Assembly: GCF_016745095.1 (NCBI RefSeq)
Contig: NZ_CP067087.1
Coordinates: forward strand, 2,840,501-2,904,500
Reading direction: 5' to 3'
DNA length: 64,000 bases
Origin: Croceicoccus sp. YJ47
GTDB taxonomy: Bacteria; Pseudomonadota; Alphaproteobacteria; Sphingomonadales; Sphingomonadaceae
The notes under the pieces were generated by a model that was not told the DNA's origin, searched no databases, and saw only the letters and a list, made by a program, of their open reading frames with translations. The position numbers were made by a program, and so were the translations under genes. Shown one piece after another: positions 17,778 through 26,113 of this stretch (positions are counted from its first letter, which is position 1; each line of letters begins with the position of its first letter).

Positions 17778-17854
17778 GCGCCCGTAGCTCAGCTGGATAG
17801 AGTACCTGACTACGAATCAGGGGGCCGGAGGTTCGAATCCTTCCGGGCGCACCA
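17778..17854 (+). tRNA. tRNA-Arg (anticodon ACG)
   Basis: Complete cloverleaf: acceptor GCGCCCG/CGGGCGC, D-arm GCTC/GAGT, anticodon stem CCTGA/TCAGG with loop CTACGAA (anticodon ACG at 17812-17814), and T-arm GGAGG-TTCGAAT-CCTTC. Discriminator A and an encoded CCA end at 17854. The wobble A is expected to be converted to inosine by TadA. Confidence 0.96.
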
Positions 17855-17861
17855 CGAATTC

Positions 17862-17895
17862 AGGCCGCTCCTTCGCAAGAGGGAGCGGCCTTTTT
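17862..17895 (+). terminator. terminator of tRNA-Arg
   Basis: A 10-bp stem AGGCCGCTCC/GGAGCGGCCT followed by a T run, seven bases after the CCA end. Confidence 0.9.
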
Positions 17896-17937
17896 CGTGT
17901 CCGCCTTTCGCGTTTGTCCACGGGGGCCGCGCTGCTC

Positions 17938-17962
17938 GGAACCGCATCTCGCTTCGCCTGTT
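17938..17962 (+). promoter_or_regulatory. EcfG-like general-stress promoter of the hemerythrin-PLD operon
   Basis: GGAAC at 17938-17942, 16 nt, TGTT at 17959-17962; the EcfG consensus is GGAAC-N16/17-CGTT. Spacing to the AAGGAG ribosome-binding site and ATG 17994 is normal. Confidence 0.45.
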
Positions 17963-17993
17963 CCCATAGCGAAAGATGCAAGGAGAAATGCGC

Positions 17994-18484
17994 ATGGCCG
18001 ACAAGACCGACATTTTCGATCGTCTGAAGAAGGACCACGACGATCATCGCAAGCTGCTCGAAAAAATGGCCGGCACGTCGGGGAAAGCGAAGAGCGCGCC
18101 GATCTCCTGGCGCAGTTCACGCGCGAGGTGAAAAGCCACGCCGCCGCCGAGGAGCAGGCGCTGTACTCCACCATGTTGCGCAAGCCTGAAACGACGGGCG
18201 AAACCCGCCATTCGGTCGCGGAGCATCACGAGATCGAGGAAATGCTCAACGATCTGGCCGCGACGGACATGTCGTCGAGCGCGTGGCTGTCCAAATTCAA
18301 GGATCTGCGTCACGATTACGAACACCACATCGACGAGGAAGAGGACGATCACTTCCCCGATTTCGCGAAATATCTGACCGAGGACGACATCGCGCACATG
18401 CGGTCCGTGTTCGACCGCCGCAAGGAAGCGGAAAAGGACCACGCCGAAGTCACGCCCGAAAAGATGGAAGACGCCAAGGAGTGA
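17994..18484 (+). pseudogene. hemerythrin-like domain protein with apparent -1 frameshift
   Basis: A hemerythrin HHE-type protein of about 163 residues, possibly binding a di-iron centre for O2 or redox sensing. ATG 17994 follows AAGGAGAAATGCGC and starts MADKTDIFDRLKKDHDDHRKL (first His ligands). After about residue 29 this frame runs into an early TGA, whereas coherent coding (EERADLLAQFTREVKSHAAAEEQ, SVAEHHEIEE, DYEHHIDEEEDDHFP) continues in the -1 frame to 18484. One extra G in the G4 run at 18080-18083 would restore a single continuous frame (TSGESEERADLL). The TGA end overlaps the next gene's GTG. A real frameshift would remove most ligands; a sequencing undercall is equally possible. 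Confidence 0.75.
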
Positions 18485-20004
18485 GCACACCGCTGGACTC
18501 GCCGGGGGACATCACCCGTCAGGAGGATTTGCAGGCGACGGGGGAGGAAAGGGCCTCTCCCGCCGTCTGGCGTTATGACCGGGCGACGCGCGCGACCGTG
18601 ATCGTCGACGCGGCCGATTATTTTCAGTGCATGCAGCAGGCGATGATGAACGCGAAGAAGCGCATCCTGCTGATCGGATGGGACTTCGACACGCGCATCG
18701 CGCTTGGCCGCGGGCGCCGCTGGTATCAGATTTTCGGGCGCGACCGGCCGCCACGGCGATTGGGCCGGTTTGTCGTGTGGCTCGCCAATCGCAATCCCGA
18801 TCTCGAAATTCGCGTGCTGAAATGGGATTTCGGCGCGATCAAGATGTTTTTCCGCGGTTCGATGCTGGCCGATATATGGCGCTGGTATCGGCATGACCGG
18901 ATCGAGTTCAAGTTCGATTCGATGCATCCCTTCGGCTGCTCCCATCATCAGAAGATCGTCGTGATCGACGATACCGTTGCCGTGTGCGGCGGCATCGACA
19001 TGACGGCGGATCGGTGGGACACGCGCGATCATATCGACCGCGACCCGCGCCGCCGCCAACCGGGCGGGCGGAAATATCCCCCATGGCACGACATGACGAT
19101 GATGGTCGAAGGCGACATCGTGCGGGCGCTGGAAGATCTGGCGCTGACCCGGTGGAGGCTTGCGGGCGGGCACGAGCTTCGCCCCGTCGAGGCGCAGTCG
19201 CAGACCGCGTGGCCGGAGGGTCTGGAACCCGATTTCGAGGATGTCGAACTCGGCGTGTCGCGCACCCGCGCGCAATATGGCGACATCGAGGAAATCCGCG
19301 AGATCGAGGCGCTTTTCGTCGAGCTGATCGGCCGGGCCAAGAATTTCATCTATGCCGAGAGCCAGTATTTCGCATCGCGCAAGATTGCCGAAGCGATCTG
19401 CCGGCGCATGCAGGAGGATGACCCGCCGGAGATCGTCATCGTCAACCCGGTGACCGCCGAGGGCTGGCTCGAGCAGCAGGCGATGGATACCGCCCGTGCG
19501 CGCCTGATCGAGACGATCGGCCGGAACGATCCCGGCAACCGCTTCCAGCTCTATGTGCACACGGACAAGGGCACGCCCATCTATGTGCATGCCAAGCTGA
19601 TGATCGTGGACGACGAGGTGCTGAAAATCGGGTCGGCGAACATGAACAATCGTTCGCTCGGGCTCGACAGCGAATGCGACCTGCTGCTCGATACGGCGCG
19701 CGCGCCCAATCGCACGCAGGGGGACAATATTCGCAAGCTACGCTATTCGCTGCTCGCCGAACATCTCGGCATTCCCGAGGGCGAGATCGGCGGATTGCTG
19801 GAGAAATACGGATCCATGCGCGCGCTGATCCGCGAACATTCCCAACCGGGGCGTAGCCTCCGCCTGTTCGAGCTCAAGGAGCTGACCGACGTCGAAAAGA
19901 CGCTGGCCGACGAGGAATGGCTGGACCCCGAAAGCCCGGCGGATATGTTCGAACCGATGAGCAAGCGCAAGGGATTGTTCCGCCGCCTGCGCCGCCCGAA
20001 ATAA
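18481..20004 (+). CDS. phospholipase D-family protein (cardiolipin synthase-like)
   Basis: A two-domain PLD-superfamily enzyme of 507 residues. The two HKD motifs are complete: HHQKIVVIDD with the following GGIDMTADRWD, and HAKLMIVDDEVLKIGSANMNNRS. No N-terminal membrane helices are seen, unlike classical ClsA, so it may be a cytoplasmic or peripheral enzyme; phosphatidyl transfer or phospholipid hydrolysis is the likely chemistry. The start is GTG 18481, overlapping the hemerythrin stop by GTGA. The pairing with a hemerythrin protein under an EcfG-like promoter suggests a stress-response membrane role (inference). Confidence 0.82.
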   Translation: MSTPLDSPGDITRQEDLQATGEERASPAVWRYDRATRATVIVDAADYFQCMQQAMMNAKKRILLIGWDFDTRIALGRGRRWYQIFGRDRPPRRLGRFVVWLANRNPDLEIRVLKWDFGAIKMFFRGSMLADIWRWYRHDRIEFKFDSMHPFGCSHHQKIVVIDDTVAVCGGIDMTADRWDTRDHIDRDPRRRQPGGRKYPPWHDMTMMVEGDIVRALEDLALTRWRLAGGHELRPVEAQSQTAWPEGLEPDFEDVELGVSRTRAQYGDIEEIREIEALFVELIGRAKNFIYAESQYFASRKIAEAICRRMQEDDPPEIVIVNPVTAEGWLEQQAMDTARARLIETIGRNDPGNRFQLYVHTDKGTPIYVHAKLMIVDDEVLKIGSANMNNRSLGLDSECDLLLDTARAPNRTQGDNIRKLRYSLLAEHLGIPEGEIGGLLEKYGSMRALIREHSQPGRSLRLFELKELTDVEKTLADEEWLDPESPADMFEPMSKRKGLFRRLRRPK

Positions 20005-20024
20005 GGGCGTGACCGGCGCATGAA

Positions 20025-20058
20025 AAAGGGGGCGCTCCGTCGTGGAAGCGCCCCCTTT
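20025..20058. terminator. bidirectional terminator between PLD and peroxiredoxin genes
   Basis: A 12-bp stem AAAGGGGGCGCT/AGCGCCCCCTTT with a 10-nt loop. A-rich and T-rich flanks allow it to act for both converging genes. Confidence 0.8.
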
Positions 20059-20080
20059 GTGGCAATTGCGAAAGGCTCGA

Positions 20081-20560
20081 TCAGAGCTGGTCGAGCATGT
20101 GCTCCGCGCTGCTGACCTTGAAATCGCCGCCTTCTTCGACGTTGAGCGAGGTGACCTTGCCATCGTCGACGATCATGGCCCAGCGCTGTCCGCGCTTGCC
20201 CATGCCGAAACCGCTGCCGTCCATGGTGAGGCCGAGCGCCTCTGCAAATTCGCCATTGCCGTCGGCAAGCATGGTGATGTCCTGCGAACCGTCACGATCG
20301 TTCCAGGCGCCCATGACGAACGCATCGTTCACTGCGGTGCAGGCGATTTCGTCGATGCCCTTGGCTTTGAGTTCCTCGGCCTTGTCCGCGAAACCGGGCA
20401 GGTGGCGGGCGGAGCAGGTCGGGGTGAAGGCACCCGGAACCGAGAACAGCGCGACCTTGCGACCGGCGAAATAATCCTTCGCCTGTACAGGAGCCGGGCC
20501 GTCGGGGGTGGCTTTCACCAGCTTTGCATCGGGGAGCGTATCGCCTTGCTTGATCGTCAT
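20081..20560 (-). CDS. Prx5-type peroxiredoxin
   Basis: A thiol peroxidase of 159 residues, probably glutaredoxin- or glutathione-dependent. The peroxidatic Cys lies in SVPGAFTPTCS with the surrounding Pro/Thr, the Arg-containing KRGQRWAMIVDDG segment is present, and no second cysteine occurs in the position of 2-Cys enzymes (another Cys is in IACTAVND). ATG 20560 is chosen because it starts the domain directly (MTIKQGDTLPDAKL). It is divergent from ahcY, with a palindrome in the shared upstream region. Confidence 0.9.
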   Translation of the reverse strand: MTIKQGDTLPDAKLVKATPDGPAPVQAKDYFAGRKVALFSVPGAFTPTCSARHLPGFADKAEELKAKGIDEIACTAVNDAFVMGAWNDRDGSQDITMLADGNGEFAEALGLTMDGSGFGMGKRGQRWAMIVDDGKVTSLNVEEGGDFKVSSAEHMLDQL

Positions 20561-20650
20561 GAACGGGTCCTTCTGTCTGACTGTGATCGTCACCGTGCCA
20601 GATAGGCGGCATCGCGCGGGCGACAAGGGCGCGAACGATGCGGGGTATAC

Positions 20651-20670
20651 ATATAAAGTTTCCTTTATAT
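20651..20670. promoter_or_regulatory. 8-4-8 palindromic operator candidate (SahR-like) between prx and ahcY
   Basis: A perfect inverted repeat ATATAAAG-TTTC-CTTTATAT. It is the most AT-rich spot in a GC-rich leader, 101 bases before the ahcY start and 91 bases before the prx start. ArsR-family SAH-responsive regulators (SahR) are known to control ahcY in Proteobacteria and bind AT-rich palindromes of this kind; assignment to SahR is inference. No sahR gene is in the window. Confidence 0.5.
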
Positions 20671-20771
20671 TTGCCCTCTACGCGTCGAGGCGTTAAAGCG
20701 CGAAGCGATACAGGGGCCCTTCGCCGGGGCCGAACCATTGTCTTTCATCATTTTCACAGGAGCACAGCGCC

Positions 20772-22187
20772 TTGGCCACTGCTGCAAAAAACGAAGATTA
20801 CGTCATCGCCGACATCGGGCTTGCCGAATATGGCCGCGATGAAATCGCGATTGCCGAAACCGAAATGCCGGGGCTGATGGCGCTGCGCGAGGAATTCGGG
20901 GCGAGCAAGCCGCTCACCGGTGCGCGCATCACCGGCTCGCTCCACATGACGATCCAGACCGCCGTGCTCATCCAGACGCTCACCGCGCTGGGTGCCGATG
21001 TGCGCTGGGCGACGTGCAACATCTTCTCCACGCAGGATCACGCCGCGGCCGCCATTGCCGAAAGAGGCGTGCCGGTCTTCGCGATCAAGGGCGAGAGCCT
21101 CGCCGATTACTGGGATTATGTCGGTCGCATCTTCGAATGGGACACCGACGGTTCGGACAACACCGCGAACCTGATCCTCGACGATGGCGGCGATGCGACG
21201 ATGTTCGCGCTGTGGGGCGCACGGCTGGAGGCGGGCGAGGAGATGCCCGACCCCGAAAACGCCGAAGAGATCGAGATGCAGCGCGCGTTGAAGGCCTTCA
21301 TCAAGCGCAAGCCCGGCTACCTCACCCGCAGCGTGGAGGCCATTCGCGGCGTGTCGGAGGAAACGACGACCGGCGTGCACCGTCTTTATCACATTGCGAA
21401 GGCGGGCAAGCTGCCGTTCCCCGCGATCAACGTGAACGACTCCGTTACAAAGTCGAAGTTCGACAATCTGTACGGGTGCAAGGAATCGCTCGTCGACGCG
21501 ATCCGCCGCGCGACCGACGTGATGCTGGCCGGTAAGGTCGCCTGTGTCGCGGGCTTCGGCGATGTCGGCAAGGGCAGCGCCGATTCGCTGCGCAATGGCG
21601 GCGCCCGCGTGATGGTGACCGAGGTCGACCCGATCTGCGCGCTTCAGGCCGCGATGGAAGGGTACGAGGTCGTCACCATGGAAGACGCGGTGAAACGCTG
21701 CGACATCTTCGTGACGGCGACCGGCAACGAGGGCGTCATCACCGGCGAACACATGAAGGCGATGAAGAACATGGCCATCGTATGCAACATCGGCCATTTC
21801 GATTCCGAGATCCAGATTTCCGCCCTCGACAATTACGAGTGGAAGCAGATCAAGCCCGGCACCGATCTCGTGACCTTCCCCGATGGCAAGCAATTGCTGA
21901 TCCTGGCGAAGGGCCGGCTCGTGAATCTCGGCTGTGCGACGGGGCACCCCAGCTTCGTCATGAGCAACAGCTTCACCAATCAGGTGCTGGCGCAGATCGA
22001 GCTTTTCACCAAGGGCGATGAATACAAGAACGACGTCTATGTCCTGCCCAAGCATCTGGACGAGAAGGTCGCCTCGCTGCACCTCGAACAGCTGGGCGTG
22101 AAGCTGACGACGCTGTCGAAGCGGCAGGCCGATTATATCGGCGTCCCCGTCGAAGGCCCGTTCAAGCCGGACCATTACCGCTACTAA
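20772..22187 (+). CDS. ahcY: adenosylhomocysteinase
   Basis: Hydrolyses S-adenosylhomocysteine to adenosine and homocysteine, keeping methylation reactions running. 471 residues, normal for the bacterial enzyme. Substrate segments [18 protein letters not shown] and [13 protein letters not shown], the NAD-binding loop [17 protein letters not shown] and the C-terminal KPDHYRY ending are all present. The start is TTG 20772, with AGGAG 11 bases upstream; it gives [15 protein letters not shown], the usual N-terminus. A 145-nt leader precedes it and carries a palindromic operator candidate. A terminator follows. Confidence 0.96.
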   Translation: MATAAKNEDYVIADIGLAEYGRDEIAIAETEMPGLMALREEFGASKPLTGARITGSLHMTIQTAVLIQTLTALGADVRWATCNIFSTQDHAAAAIAERGVPVFAIKGESLADYWDYVGRIFEWDTDGSDNTANLILDDGGDATMFALWGARLEAGEEMPDPENAEEIEMQRALKAFIKRKPGYLTRSVEAIRGVSEETTTGVHRLYHIAKAGKLPFPAINVNDSVTKSKFDNLYGCKESLVDAIRRATDVMLAGKVACVAGFGDVGKGSADSLRNGGARVMVTEVDPICALQAAMEGYEVVTMEDAVKRCDIFVTATGNEGVITGEHMKAMKNMAIVCNIGHFDSEIQISALDNYEWKQIKPGTDLVTFPDGKQLLILAKGRLVNLGCATGHPSFVMSNSFTNQVLAQIELFTKGDEYKNDVYVLPKHLDEKVASLHLEQLGVKLTTLSKRQADYIGVPVEGPFKPDHYRY

Positions 22188-22234
22188 GCGGATCAGTTTT
22201 CCGGGGCCGGACGGCATCGGACAGATTGTAATGG

Positions 22235-22281
22235 AAGCCCGCATTCCCTAGCCCTATGGCCATGGGTATGCGGGCTTTTTC
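22235..22281 (+). terminator. terminator after ahcY
   Basis: A 10-bp outer stem AAGCCCGCAT/ATGCGGGCTT with a further CCC/GGG pairing inside, followed by TTTTT. Confidence 0.85.
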
Positions 22282-22317
22282 CTTTCTGGCGCGATCGCGC
22301 GACGCACGGGCGCGGCG

Positions 22318-24612
22318 ATGGAATTGAGCGGGATCGCTCTTGCCGCCATCGGGCTGATTCTCGCCGGGTGGACCATGGCCGCGGTCTTTGCGGTGATGAA
22401 GGCGCGCGCCCTCGCGGCACATCACGCCAAGGCGCCGCCCGATCACCTGCAATCCATGATCGACGCCGCCCCGGCACAGCCCCTGCTGATCGATGCGTCG
22501 CTGCGGATCGAGGGGCCGGCACGGCTCGCGCGGTGGTTCGGGTTCGACCGGATGCCCGCGACCATGGCCGAGCTGGTGCAGGACGAAGGCGGGCTGTCGG
22601 CGGCCAATGTCGAGGCGCTCGGCCAGGCGGTTCGCGATACGAAGGCATCGGCCACGCCCTTTCGCATGACGGTGCGGCCCGGCGGCGGCCCGCGCACGAT
22701 CATGCTGGAGGGCAAGGGCGCCGATTCGCGCAACGCACCCGCTGGCTCCGTGCTGGTCTGGGCGATCGACGTCACGAACATGGCGGACGATATCGAACGG
22801 CTGACGGAGGAGCGTGACAAGGTGCAGGGCGAATATGCGGCGCTCTCCGGCCTTATCGAGGCGGCGCCGATCCCGATGTGGTTCCGCGGCCCCGATGGCA
22901 AGATGAAGCTGGTGAACGAGGCCTATGTCCGCAGCGTCGGCGCGCCGGATGCCGGGCGCACCACCGCGGCCAATATCGAGCTGGTCGAGTCCATCGCCGG
23001 GGTCGATGCCGCCGACGTGGCGAGCCAGGCCTTCGCCGCGCGCCGCCCGGTCGAGCGCACGGTCATGGCCACGATCGGCGGCGAGCGCCGCGCCCTGCGC
23101 GTGAGCGACGTGCCGGTGGGGCAGGAAGGCGTCGCCGGCTATGCCATCGATGTCGAGGATGTGGAGCAGCTTTCGCGCGAATTCCGCATGTTCCGCGCGG
23201 CACAGCGCGCCCTTCTCGATCAGCTTTCGTCCGGCGTCGCGCAGTTCGACCGCAACCGGAATCTCATATTCATCAACCTGCCGATGCGGCGCATGTTCGA
23301 CCTTCCCGCCGATGTCCGGCGCGAATCGGTGCCGGTGGGCCGCGTGCTGGACATGATGCGCGATTCCAACCGGCTTCCGCAGGTGCGCGACTTTCCCCAA
23401 TGGCGCCGCGAGCACGAGGCATGGTTCACCGCGAGCGGCGCACAGGACGAGGAATGGGTGCTCGCCGACGGAACGCATCTTCGCGTGGTGGCGCAGCCGA
23501 TGCCGGACGGCGGGCTGATGATGATCGTGGAGGACAGGACCGAGCAGCTCAAGCTCGCCAGTTCGCGCGACACCTTGCTACGCGTGCGGTCGGCGACCCT
23601 CGACAGCCTGTTCGAGGCGCTCGCCGTGTTCGCGCCCGACGGCAAGGTGCAGATGTGGAACCGCCGTTTCGGCACGGAGTGGTCGCTGGCCGAGAAATTC
23701 CTGGCGACGCATCCCCATGTCGATGCGCTTTTGCCCGCATTGCAGTCGCAGCTCGATAACGAAAACGATGCGGAGCACATCGCGCATATCATCGAATCCG
23801 CGACCCTGCGGCGCAAGCGTGCGAGCCGGCGCGTTGCCATGAAGGATGGGCGCACGCTCGCGCTGATGGGGGTGCCGCTGCCCGATGGGAACGGCATGCT
23901 GTCCGCGCTCGACATTACCGATTCGCAGAAGGCGGAGGCCGCGCTGATCGAGCGGAACAAGGCGCTGGTGGAGGCGGACGCGGTCAAGACGCGCTTTCTT
24001 GCGAACATGAGCTATGAATTCCGCACGCCGCTCACCTCCATCATGGGTTTTGCCGAAATGCTGCACAGCGGGGTTGCCGGCACGCTCAATGAAAAGGAGC
24101 TGGACTACGTCGATGCGATCCTCTCCTCGACACAGCGGCTTTCGGATCAGATCGAGGCGGTTCTCGATTTGACGCAGAGCGAGGCGGGCATGTTGCCGCT
24201 GGTCCATGAAACGGTCGAGCTGATGGCGCTGGTCACCGAACTTGCGCATGAACGGGCCGAGCGCATCGATACAGAGGCGCTGACGCTGAACGTGCGCGGG
24301 GACCGGTCTTCGGGCAGCGTGCAGGGCGACCGTCGCCGCCTTCGCCGGGCGATCGGCAATGTCCTCGACAATGCCATTTCGGCGAGCGCGCGCGGCAGCC
24401 AGATCAATGTCGAATTGCGGCGCAGGCCCAATGGCGCGCTCATCCGCGTGGCGCATGTGTCCACCGGCAAGGCGTCCGGCGGCGAGGCGGCGCGACAGAC
24501 CGCGGGGCTTGGCCTGCCGCTCGCGCGCGAATTGATCGAGGCGCATGGCGGGCGGCTGGATTTCACGCATGGCGACGGACAGTCCGTGCAGGCCGCGATC
24601 TTCCTGCCATGA
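22318..24612 (+). CDS. divL: DivL-type cell-cycle pseudokinase (Tyr in place of phospho-His)
   Basis: 764 residues: an N-terminal membrane helix (residues 2-25), PAS-like domains across roughly 40-540, a dimerisation helix pair and a degenerate ATPase domain. The H-box reads MSYEFRTPLTS, with Tyr566 where histidine kinases have His; this substitution is the hallmark of Caulobacter DivL, which controls CckA activity and responds to DivK. The ATPase N-box (NVLDNAIS) and G2-like GLGLPLAREL remain, but a clear DxGxG G1 motif is missing. The Caulobacter protein is about 769 residues, so length agrees. It is followed by tsaE with ATGA overlap. CckA and CpdR are also in this window. Confidence 0.9.
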   Translation: MELSGIALAAIGLILAGWTMAAVFAVMKARALAAHHAKAPPDHLQSMIDAAPAQPLLIDASLRIEGPARLARWFGFDRMPATMAELVQDEGGLSAANVEALGQAVRDTKASATPFRMTVRPGGGPRTIMLEGKGADSRNAPAGSVLVWAIDVTNMADDIERLTEERDKVQGEYAALSGLIEAAPIPMWFRGPDGKMKLVNEAYVRSVGAPDAGRTTAANIELVESIAGVDAADVASQAFAARRPVERTVMATIGGERRALRVSDVPVGQEGVAGYAIDVEDVEQLSREFRMFRAAQRALLDQLSSGVAQFDRNRNLIFINLPMRRMFDLPADVRRESVPVGRVLDMMRDSNRLPQVRDFPQWRREHEAWFTASGAQDEEWVLADGTHLRVVAQPMPDGGLMMIVEDRTEQLKLASSRDTLLRVRSATLDSLFEALAVFAPDGKVQMWNRRFGTEWSLAEKFLATHPHVDALLPALQSQLDNENDAEHIAHIIESATLRRKRASRRVAMKDGRTLALMGVPLPDGNGMLSALDITDSQKAEAALIERNKALVEADAVKTRFLANMSYEFRTPLTSIMGFAEMLHSGVAGTLNEKELDYVDAILSSTQRLSDQIEAVLDLTQSEAGMLPLVHETVELMALVTELAHERAERIDTEALTLNVRGDRSSGSVQGDRRRLRRAIGNVLDNAISASARGSQINVELRRRPNGALIRVAHVSTGKASGGEAARQTAGLGLPLARELIEAHGGRLDFTHGDGQSVQAAIFLP

Positions 24613-25073
24613 CGGATGGTGCGCCCGTGCTTCGCCTGCCGCTCCGCGACGAGGCGGCGACCCATGCGCTGGGCCGGCGCATCGCGGCACGCCTGCGCGG
24701 CGGGGATGTCGTCGCGCTTTCGGGCGGGCTGGGCATGGGAAAGACGACCATCGCCCGCGCGATCATCGCCGCACTCGGCCACGAAGGCGAGGTGCCGAGC
24801 CCTAGCTTCGCCATTATCCAGACCTATGATCCGCCGTCGGTTTCGCTCCCGATATGCCATGCCGATTTCTACCGGCTCGACGATCCGGCGGAGGTGGAGG
24901 AACTCGGCCTCGACGATTATCGACGCGATGCGGCGCTGATCGCGGAATGGCCGGAGCATGCCGGCGGTTTCGAATTCGACCCGGCCTGTCTCTCGATCCG
25001 TCTCGAACCGGCGGACGAAGGGCGGATCGCCATTGTGAAAGGCGCAAAGGATTGGCAAGGGCGAATGCCATGA
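24609..25073 (+). CDS. tsaE: tRNA threonylcarbamoyladenosine biosynthesis ATPase TsaE
   Basis: ATPase partner of TsaB/TsaD in t6A37 tRNA modification. Walker A is SGGLGMGKTTIARAI, followed by the family segments VPSPSFAIIQTY and CHADFYRLDDPAEVEELGLDDY. 154 residues. It overlaps divL (ATGA) and the next gene (ATGA), within a run of six coupled genes. The product is small, soluble and cytoplasmic. Confidence 0.93.
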   Translation: MTDGAPVLRLPLRDEAATHALGRRIAARLRGGDVVALSGGLGMGKTTIARAIIAALGHEGEVPSPSFAIIQTYDPPSVSLPICHADFYRLDDPAEVEELGLDDYRRDAALIAEWPEHAGGFEFDPACLSIRLEPADEGRIAIVKGAKDWQGRMP

Positions 25074-26113
25074 CCGCAAAGACGAACACGACCGAGGGGC
25101 AGTCCGGATCGCCCGTGGCGCCGCACATCCTCGCCTTCCTCGACCATGCCGGATGGGGAGGCGCGCATGTCGAGCCTTTGCCCGGCGATGCGTCCTTTCG
25201 CCGCTATTACAGGGTGCGGCGGGGCGAGGGCGAGAGCGCGATGTTGATGGATGCGCCGCCCCCGAACGAGGATCCGCGCCCGTTCCTCGACGCGGCGGAC
25301 TATCTGACGCGGCACGGATTTCGCGCGCCCGGCGTGCTGTCGCAGGATGCGGAGCGCGGGCTCGTCCTGCTCGAGGATTTCGGCGACCGGCGCATGCGCG
25401 ACCATCTCGACCTTCATGCAGAGGACGAAACGGCGGTCTACCGCGACGCGGTCGATGTTCTGGCCCGGTTGCGCGACGCGCCGGCCGGTCCGTTCCGCCC
25501 CTATGACATGTCCGAATATCTGCGCGAGGCAAAGCTGTTCACCGAATGGTTCTGCATTCCGCGGGGCTTGCGCGTCGACGATGACGGGTATGAGCAGGCC
25601 TGGCGCGAGGTGCTCGCACCGCTCGACGATGGCGCGGGCGTGACCGTGTTGCGCGACTATCATGCCGAGAATATCATGCTGCTCGACGCGGAGGGCGGCG
25701 CCGGCGGGGCTGCTCCTTATGGACAGGGCCTCCTCGATTTTCAGGACGCGCTGATCGGCCATCCCGCCTACGATCTCGTCTCGCTGCTTCAGGATGCACG
25801 CCGCGAGGTCAGCGAGACGCTGGAGGCCGAAATGCTCGACCATTATGCGAGCCGGACCGGCGCGGGCGATGCGTTTCGCGCCGATTACGCACGGCTCGGC
25901 GCACAGCGCAATGCCAAGATCGTCGGCATCTTCATGCGGCTTTCGCACCGGGACGGAAAGCATCGCTACATGACGCTGATCCCGCGGGTTTGGGCCGCGA
26001 TGGAGCGCGACCTTGCCCATCCCGCGCTGGCGCCGGTCGCGCGATGGTTCGATGCGAATATCCCGTCCGAGATCCGGATGGCGAACGGGGCGCCACTCGG
26101 GGACGGGCAATGA
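25070..26113 (+). CDS. amgK: anomeric N-acetylmuramate/N-acetylglucosamine kinase-like phosphotransferase
   Basis: An aminoglycoside-phosphotransferase-fold protein (347 residues). The nucleotide-binding N-lobe contains GDASFRRYYRV, the catalytic loop is LRDYHAENIMLLD, and the metal-binding loop is LLDFQDALIGHPAYDLVSLLQDARRE. It is immediately followed by a sugar-nucleotidyltransferase; this pair is the AmgK-MurU peptidoglycan recycling module known from Pseudomonas and Caulobacter, which bypasses de novo UDP-MurNAc synthesis. The assignment rests on family plus neighbour. Both ends overlap neighbouring genes by ATGA. Confidence 0.8.
   Translation: MTAKTNTTEGQSGSPVAPHILAFLDHAGWGGAHVEPLPGDASFRRYYRVRRGEGESAMLMDAPPPNEDPRPFLDAADYLTRHGFRAPGVLSQDAERGLVLLEDFGDRRMRDHLDLHAEDETAVYRDAVDVLARLRDAPAGPFRPYDMSEYLREAKLFTEWFCIPRGLRVDDDGYEQAWREVLAPLDDGAGVTVLRDYHAENIMLLDAEGGAGGAAPYGQGLLDFQDALIGHPAYDLVSLLQDARREVSETLEAEMLDHYASRTGAGDAFRADYARLGAQRNAKIVGIFMRLSHRDGKHRYMTLIPRVWAAMERDLAHPALAPVARWFDANIPSEIRMANGAPLGDGQ

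Noticed and set aside
20671-20771. SAM/SAH riboswitch in the ahcY leader
   Set aside because: I looked for the conserved SAH and SAM-II cores and found no convincing match; only the palindromic operator is supported.
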